DNA of 18,089 bases from an uncultured Collinsella sp. (GTDB lineage Bacteria > Actinomycetota > Coriobacteriia > Coriobacteriales > Coriobacteriaceae), in contig CABUDB010000005.1 in assembly GCA_902490245.1 (NCBI GenBank), forward strand, positions 1 through 18,089, read 5' to 3'. Each line of letters begins with the position of its first letter. Position 1 is the stretch's first letter. Of this stretch, positions 14,228 through 18,089 are shown piece by piece. The position numbers and the translations under genes are program-made. Under the pieces are notes generated by a model, which was not told the DNA's origin, made no database searches, and worked only from the letters and a program-made list of their open reading frames with translations.

Positions 14228-14268
14228 AAAACCACCACAAAGGGGACAGGCACCTTTGTGGTGGTTTT
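14228..14268. repeat. Dispersed GGGGACAGG hairpin element, copy 1, acting as terminator
   Basis: A perfect stem of 16 bp: the left arm 14228-14243 (ending CCACCACAAAGG) pairs with 14253-14268, around the 9-base loop GGACAGGCA. The stem is followed by further T and TTG, so it can end the ABC operon transcript. The 39 bp 14229-14267 recur without a single change at 17217-17255. The GGGGAC-containing loop border resembles REP-type elements associated with RAYT transposases in other bacteria; no such transposase is in the window. Confidence 0.9.
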
Positions 14269-14291
14269 TGTTAAGGACTAAGGAGACTGCC

Positions 14292-16322
14292 ATGAAAAGA
14301 TTCGTCCCCCGCCTTGCGTTAACCGTCTCGTTGTTTGCCGGCGCGCTCGCAGGCATCCCAAGCCTCGCTTTCGCGGGGAACCTGCCCGCCGCTATTGACG
14401 GCACCGTGACCGTCATGCACACCAACGACATCCACGGCAGCTACAAGTACAGCTACAACGAAAGCAAGGGCACCGGCACCGTCGGCTTTGACGGACTGGC
14501 GGTTCTCTATAGCGCCCAGGGCAACGCCCCCGATCTTTTGCTCGATGCGGGCGACACCTTCCACGGGCAGTCCTTTGCCACCATGAGCGAGGGCAAGAGC
14601 ATCGCCGAACTCATGAACACTTTCTACGCAAACGGCTACGACGCGACCACACCGGGCAACCATGACTGGAGCTACGGCGCGGACAAGCTTCGCACGATGG
14701 CCGGCAATGGTGCCACCAGCACGCCTTTCGCCATGCTTTGCGCGAATGCAACGTCCTCGAACGGCGTATGGAGCTCGAGCATCACCAAGACGCTCAACCG
14801 CACTTGGAAGGACAGCGAGGACAGTTCCACGTTTGACTACAAGATTAAGGTCGGCGTCGTCGGAGCCATGGATGAGTCGTTGGGCTCCTCACTGCGCGCG
14901 GACCTGGTCGCGGGCACGTCGTTCTCGGGCGCGGCGGACGCCATCAACGCCGAGGCCAAGCGACTGCGCGAGGACGAGGGCTGTAACGTTATCGTCTGCA
15001 TCGCGCACGCGCTCAACGCCAAGGCCTTTGCCGCACAGCTCAATGGCGTCGATGCCCTGGTCGCGGGCCACGAGCACATCAACTTAGACGAGAACGTGAC
15101 GGGGGCCGATGGCAAGCCGGTCCGCGTCGTCGAGGCGGGCAGTGCCTTTGCCGAGGTTGGTCTGCTTTCCATTCCCTATGAGTACGACACCAAGGGTACC
15201 GAAACCACCAACGACGACATAGTGACGGTCTCCGCAAGCGACAGCGCCGAGACGCTCTACGCCGCCAAGGACGTGAACGACCTTTTGGCAGACCCCGACA
15301 AGGGCGCCTTCTACCAGAACCAACTCGACGAGGTTCGCAACAAAATCAAGCCACTCGATGACGCCTTTGAAAGCGAATCGAACAAGGTGCTCGGCACATC
15401 CGCCACTGACTATTTCTACGGCGAGGATGCCGCGGGTACGCATGGCTGGGAGATGGTGCGCACCACCGATCTGCGTCCCAGCAAAGCGGGCGACACCGCT
15501 AAGGCTCAGACCATCGGACATGTGATCTGCGGTTCCTATCTTAATTTGACGGGCGCGGACCTTGCCATCGAAAACGCGGGCGGCATCCGTGGCGGCATCG
15601 CGGCGGGCGATGTGACCGCCGGCAACGTCATCGCTATCTCGCCCTACGGCAACACCGTGGAGACCTGGACCATGACCGGTGCGGACTTCCTGGCAGCGCT
15701 CGAGCACTCGCTGCAGATCAGCGACGAGTGCAATCACAGCTACGAGCTTCAGCAAGCCTACGTAGCGGCCGGCCATACCGAGCAGGAGGCGCAAGACATG
15801 TACAAGTGGCGCGACGACTCCGGCAGCGTCCTTTCCTTCGGCGGAATCAACGTGACAATCGATTGGACGCAGCCCGAAGGCAAGCGCATCGTGAGCGCCA
15901 CGCTCACCAAGGATGGCAGCACGCTCGACCCCGCCAAGACCTATACCGTCGCCACCAACAACTACATCATCACCAACACGACCGACTTCCCCACCTTCGC
16001 AAACGCCACCAAGCACACCGAGTGGGGTACCTGCGAGTCAGCGCTAAGGGCGCTAATTGGGCAGAACGGCTGGGAGAGCAAGATGGCCTCGCTCGCGGGC
16101 ACCATCAGCTTTGGCTCCGCTGCCGTGGACCCCACGCCCACACCGGCCCCGACGCCTGAACCCTCGCCTAAGACGGACGCGACGGCCACGAAGGTCATCA
16201 CCAAGAAGACGACCGGCAAGCTCGCCGCAACGGGAGACCGCACGCTAGCCGTGATCGGCGCATGCCTCATCGGCGGCATCGTCATCATCATTCTCGGCAT
16301 TATCTGGAAGCGTCGACGCTAA
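14292..16322 (+). CDS. Cell-wall-anchored 5'-nucleotidase/UshA-family phosphoesterase
   Basis: A secreted metallophosphoesterase that should release nucleosides and phosphate from extracellular nucleotides; 676 residues. In order: a signal peptide (about 1-28, ending SLAFA); a metallophosphatase domain (about 38-295) with metal ligands in TNDIHG (Asp46, His48), DAGD (Asp88), GNHD (Asn123, His124), His239 and GHEH (His260, His262); a 5_nucleotid_C domain (about 365-605) with ENAGGIRGG and SPYGNTVETWTMTG; a Pro/Thr linker (613-630); then LAATGD at 644-649, a hydrophobic helix and KRRR. The last part is a sortase signal of the LAxTG kind. Where many relatives have GNHEFD, with a catalytic Asp, this has GNHDWS, placing Ser at that position. 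The ATG at 14292 has AAGGAG 6 bases upstream. No sortase gene is nearby. The 5'-nucleotidase label is by family; other phosphoesters are possible. Confidence 0.9.
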   Translation: MKRFVPRLALTVSLFAGALAGIPSLAFAGNLPAAIDGTVTVMHTNDIHGSYKYSYNESKGTGTVGFDGLAVLYSAQGNAPDLLLDAGDTFHGQSFATMSEGKSIAELMNTFYANGYDATTPGNHDWSYGADKLRTMAGNGATSTPFAMLCANATSSNGVWSSSITKTLNRTWKDSEDSSTFDYKIKVGVVGAMDESLGSSLRADLVAGTSFSGAADAINAEAKRLREDEGCNVIVCIAHALNAKAFAAQLNGVDALVAGHEHINLDENVTGADGKPVRVVEAGSAFAEVGLLSIPYEYDTKGTETTNDDIVTVSASDSAETLYAAKDVNDLLADPDKGAFYQNQLDEVRNKIKPLDDAFESESNKVLGTSATDYFYGEDAAGTHGWEMVRTTDLRPSKAGDTAKAQTIGHVICGSYLNLTGADLAIENAGGIRGGIAAGDVTAGNVIAISPYGNTVETWTMTGADFLAALEHSLQISDECNHSYELQQAYVAAGHTEQEAQDMYKWRDDSGSVLSFGGINVTIDWTQPEGKRIVSATLTKDGSTLDPAKTYTVATNNYIITNTTDFPTFANATKHTEWGTCESALRALIGQNGWESKMASLAGTISFGSAAVDPTPTPAPTPEPSPKTDATATKVITKKTTGKLAATGDRTLAVIGACLIGGIVIIILGIIWKRRR

Positions 16323-16375
16323 GCTACACCGCCGGGCCTTGCAGCCCCGCCGCGTAAACCTTATATCGAGCACAG

Positions 16376-16404
16376 AAGCCCGTCCGATGTGATCGGACGG
16401 GCTT
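16376..16404 (+). terminator. Intrinsic terminator of the nucleotidase gene
   Basis: AAGCCCGTCCGAT (16376-16388) pairs perfectly with ATCGGACGGGCTT (16392-16404), a 13 bp stem with a 3-base loop, followed by TTTTT through 16407. It separates the nucleotidase from mscS, so the latter needs its own promoter in the short space to 16450 (TATCAT near 16416 is a weak -10 candidate). Confidence 0.93.
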
Positions 16405-16450
16405 TTTGGTGGGTATCATGGTTGAATGATCATTAGGAGGTTTTCCCTAC

Positions 16451-17218
16451 ATGGAATTGTTTGAGCCGATTCTTCATTTCTTTGAGCAACGGTGGGTCCA
16501 CAACATCATCTGGGCCGGCATCTTGGCAATAGGCACGGCAATCATCACCAAAGTCGTTTCCAAGACGCTGCGTCACCTACTCAACCGAGACGATAACCCG
16601 CTCCCAGCATCGAGCATCTTCATCAACATCGCGCGCGCCGTCATCTGGATGATCGGCGGCAGCTTTATCCTCGACAACTGTTTTGGCATTAATGCAAACG
16701 CCCTCGTCGCCGCTCTTGGCGTCGGCGGCATCGCCATCTCGCTCGGCTTTCAGGACACGCTGTCGAACCTTATCGGCGGTATGCAGGTGACCTTTATGGG
16801 CATTATCAAACCCGGCGACAATATCGAGGTCGGCGGCGTGTCGGGCGTGGTCCAAGATATCACCTGGCGTCACACGACCATCGAGGACGCCTGCGGGCAG
16901 ACCATCATTGTGCCCAACTCCAACATCTCCAAGAACACGCTCGTGCATCTGATGCCCTTTGGGCGCGTGGCCGTGCCCGTTGCCGTAAAGGACACGTCTA
17001 AGTGGGCTTCCCTTGACGCGCTGGCAGACGAGCTCACGAGCGCAACCAAAACGGCCGTCTCGCCCATCTCTGGCTTTGACAAGGAGCCGTACGTGCTCTT
17101 TAGCGAGATCGGCGACTTTGGCATCAAGGGCAAAATCATCTTTATCGTCAGCGACGATAGCACCACTTTTACGGCAGCCGACGCCTGCATTCGTGCCATC
17201 GCCCCCATCATCGCCTAA
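16451..17218 (+). CDS. MscS-family small-conductance mechanosensitive channel
   Basis: A membrane-tension-gated channel that releases solutes on osmotic downshock; 255 residues, slightly shorter than E. coli MscS (286). Three hydrophobic segments are seen (about 17-36, 57-77, 83-112). The last is the pore helix, with the Gly/Ala-rich pattern ALVAALGVGGIAISLGFQDTLSNLIGG. Then comes the beta domain with GDNIEVGGVSGVVQDITWRHTTI and VPNSNI, and a C-terminal alpha/beta domain. The ATG at 16451 has AGGAGG 10 bases upstream. The stop codon at 17216-17218 sits at the base of the hairpin repeat at 17217-17255, so the element abuts the reading frame directly. Confidence 0.93.
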   Translation: MELFEPILHFFEQRWVHNIIWAGILAIGTAIITKVVSKTLRHLLNRDDNPLPASSIFINIARAVIWMIGGSFILDNCFGINANALVAALGVGGIAISLGFQDTLSNLIGGMQVTFMGIIKPGDNIEVGGVSGVVQDITWRHTTIEDACGQTIIVPNSNISKNTLVHLMPFGRVAVPVAVKDTSKWASLDALADELTSATKTAVSPISGFDKEPYVLFSEIGDFGIKGKIIFIVSDDSTTFTAADACIRAIAPIIA

Positions 17219-17255
17219 ACCACCACAAAGGGGACAGGCACCTTTGTGGTGGTTT
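17217..17255. repeat. Dispersed GGGGACAGG hairpin element, copy 2
   Basis: This copy is identical over 39 bp to 14229-14267. The left arm 17217-17231 pairs with 17241-17255 around the loop GGACAGGCA. The arm starts on the last two bases of the mscS stop codon. Here only TTT then CAC follows the stem, a weaker T-tract than in copy 1, so its terminator strength is probably lower. Confidence 0.9.
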
Positions 17256-17311
17256 CACATCGTGGTACCATGGTTCATATCGTTGTTTAAACGACTAAGG
17301 GAGTAGACACC

Positions 17312-18089
17312 ATGGAAGAGGCCTATCGTCAAGCACGCAAGCGCGGCGAGCAGGGACGCCGTCGCGCCATCAGCCAAAGCGAGCACCCGTACCTCACGGA
17401 CCTCGACAGTTTGGTTGCTCAGCTCCCCTTAGGTCAGCGAGAGAATGTCGGCCTGCGGGATATTCCGCTCGAAATGGTCGTCGGCACGGTCACCAAGGGC
17501 CGTCAGTCCGCTTTTTCATGCAACTTTATGCCCTTGTTGCCGTTTAACACCGAGTTCGCCCGCAAGTGGTCCAACCTCTACGACATTCAGGTGACCGAGG
17601 GCTATCGCGACCCCATCATCGTCACCGAGTTCATGCATCGGTTCTACGTCCAGGAGGGCAACAAGCGCGTCAGCGTCCTCAAATTCCTGGACGCCCCGAC
17701 GGTTTCAGCCAAGGTCACCCGTCTCTACCCCGGCACATGGGATTCCGTCGAAAGTCGCCTATACGGCGAGTTCTGCGCGTTTTGGCGCGTCTGCCCCCTA
17801 TACGAGATCGAGTTCTCGCGCGAGGGAAGCTACGAGACGCTCGCCAAGATGCTCGGCCAGGACCTTGTCGAAAAGTGGCCACAGAAAAAGGTCGACTACC
17901 TGCGCCACACCTTCCTACTCTTTAAACGCGCCTACCTTCGCGCGGGCGGCGACCACCTGGACATTACGCCCGCCGACGCCATGCTCGTCTACCTCAATGT
18001 GTACAACCAGGACCGCCTGTTGGATACACCGACGGGGGCACATTGGGGTCCAGACGGAAGGCGGAGGAATTGTCCACAAAGACCGCACC
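17312..18089 (+). CDS. Partial gene: N-terminal part of a BMP-type binding-protein-like protein (uncertain)
   Basis: An open frame from ATG 17312 (AGGGAG 8 bases upstream) continues to the window end without a stop, giving at least 259 residues. It has no signal peptide and starts with a charged helix (MEEAYRQARKRGEQGRRRA). Conserved-looking blocks are GLRDIPLEMVVGTVTKGRQSAFSCNFMPLL, the ParB-like MHRFYVQEGNKRVSVLKFLDAP (108-129), an acidic/aromatic stretch around 150-172, and LDITPADAMLVYLNVY (216-231). I recall this N-terminal arrangement in about 600-residue Firmicutes and Coriobacteria proteins whose C-terminal half is a BMP-family (nucleoside-type) binding domain; that half would lie outside the window. 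Function of the N-terminal module is not known to me. The last 18 residues (from TPTGAHW) look unlike the rest, which may indicate a frameshift near the end. Confidence 0.6.
   Translation, partial: MEEAYRQARKRGEQGRRRAISQSEHPYLTDLDSLVAQLPLGQRENVGLRDIPLEMVVGTVTKGRQSAFSCNFMPLLPFNTEFARKWSNLYDIQVTEGYRDPIIVTEFMHRFYVQEGNKRVSVLKFLDAPTVSAKVTRLYPGTWDSVESRLYGEFCAFWRVCPLYEIEFSREGSYETLAKMLGQDLVEKWPQKKVDYLRHTFLLFKRAYLRAGGDHLDITPADAMLVYLNVYNQDRLLDTPTGAHWGPDGRRRNCPQRPH

Overview
The window reads as GC-rich chromosomal DNA from an anaerobic gut actinobacterium of the Coriobacteriia, most likely Collinsella or a close relative. This placement is an inference from gene content, the LAxTG-type wall anchor, strong GC bias at third codon positions and intergenic hairpin repeats of a style I associate with that group. 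No marker such as 16S rRNA is present to prove it. There is no prophage, insertion sequence, CRISPR array or tRNA. Most of the window is ordinary housekeeping and transport; the less ordinary material is between genes.

Layout, left to right. (1) A minus-strand feoAB fusion (306-2666) for ferrous iron uptake, with metalloregulator-like repeats upstream. (2) A repeat-rich intergenic island (about 2700-3200): a diverged tandem array of about 62 bp units built from alternating inverted 15-mers, then two 27 bp tandem units, then a terminator. (3) A minus-strand pair encoding a dimethylarginine dimethylaminohydrolase (DDAH) and an ArcD-type APC transporter, with a divergent GntR/FCD regulator and a perfect TATAC-type palindrome between them. 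This looks like a small methylarginine/arginine utilisation unit. (4) A convergent intergenic region (6556-6827) holding a branched RNA-like structure and a perfect 12 bp hairpin abutting a stop codon. (5) An alpha/beta-hydrolase (minus) divergent from a Crr-like PTS EIIA (plus). (6) asnS with a strong terminator, then a WYL-domain regulator with an unusual leader. (7) A three-gene ABC importer of the TrpXYZ type (lipoprotein, attenuator-like hairpin, permease, ATPase). (8) A wall-anchored 5'-nucleotidase, an MscS-type channel, and the 5' part of a gene that runs off the end.

Working together: DDAH would release citrulline and dimethylamine from imported methylarginines, the neighbouring antiporter would move the basic amino acid, and the GntR protein would control both. 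The ABC importer genes form one transcription unit, with a hairpin placed to favour the binding protein over the membrane components. Two identical 39 bp hairpin elements close the ABC operon and the mscS gene, suggesting a dispersed element that also serves as a 3' end.

I did not find a convincing entirely new multi-gene system. The best leads are the DDAH locus, the 62 bp inverted-repeat array and the branched element at 6688-6787.
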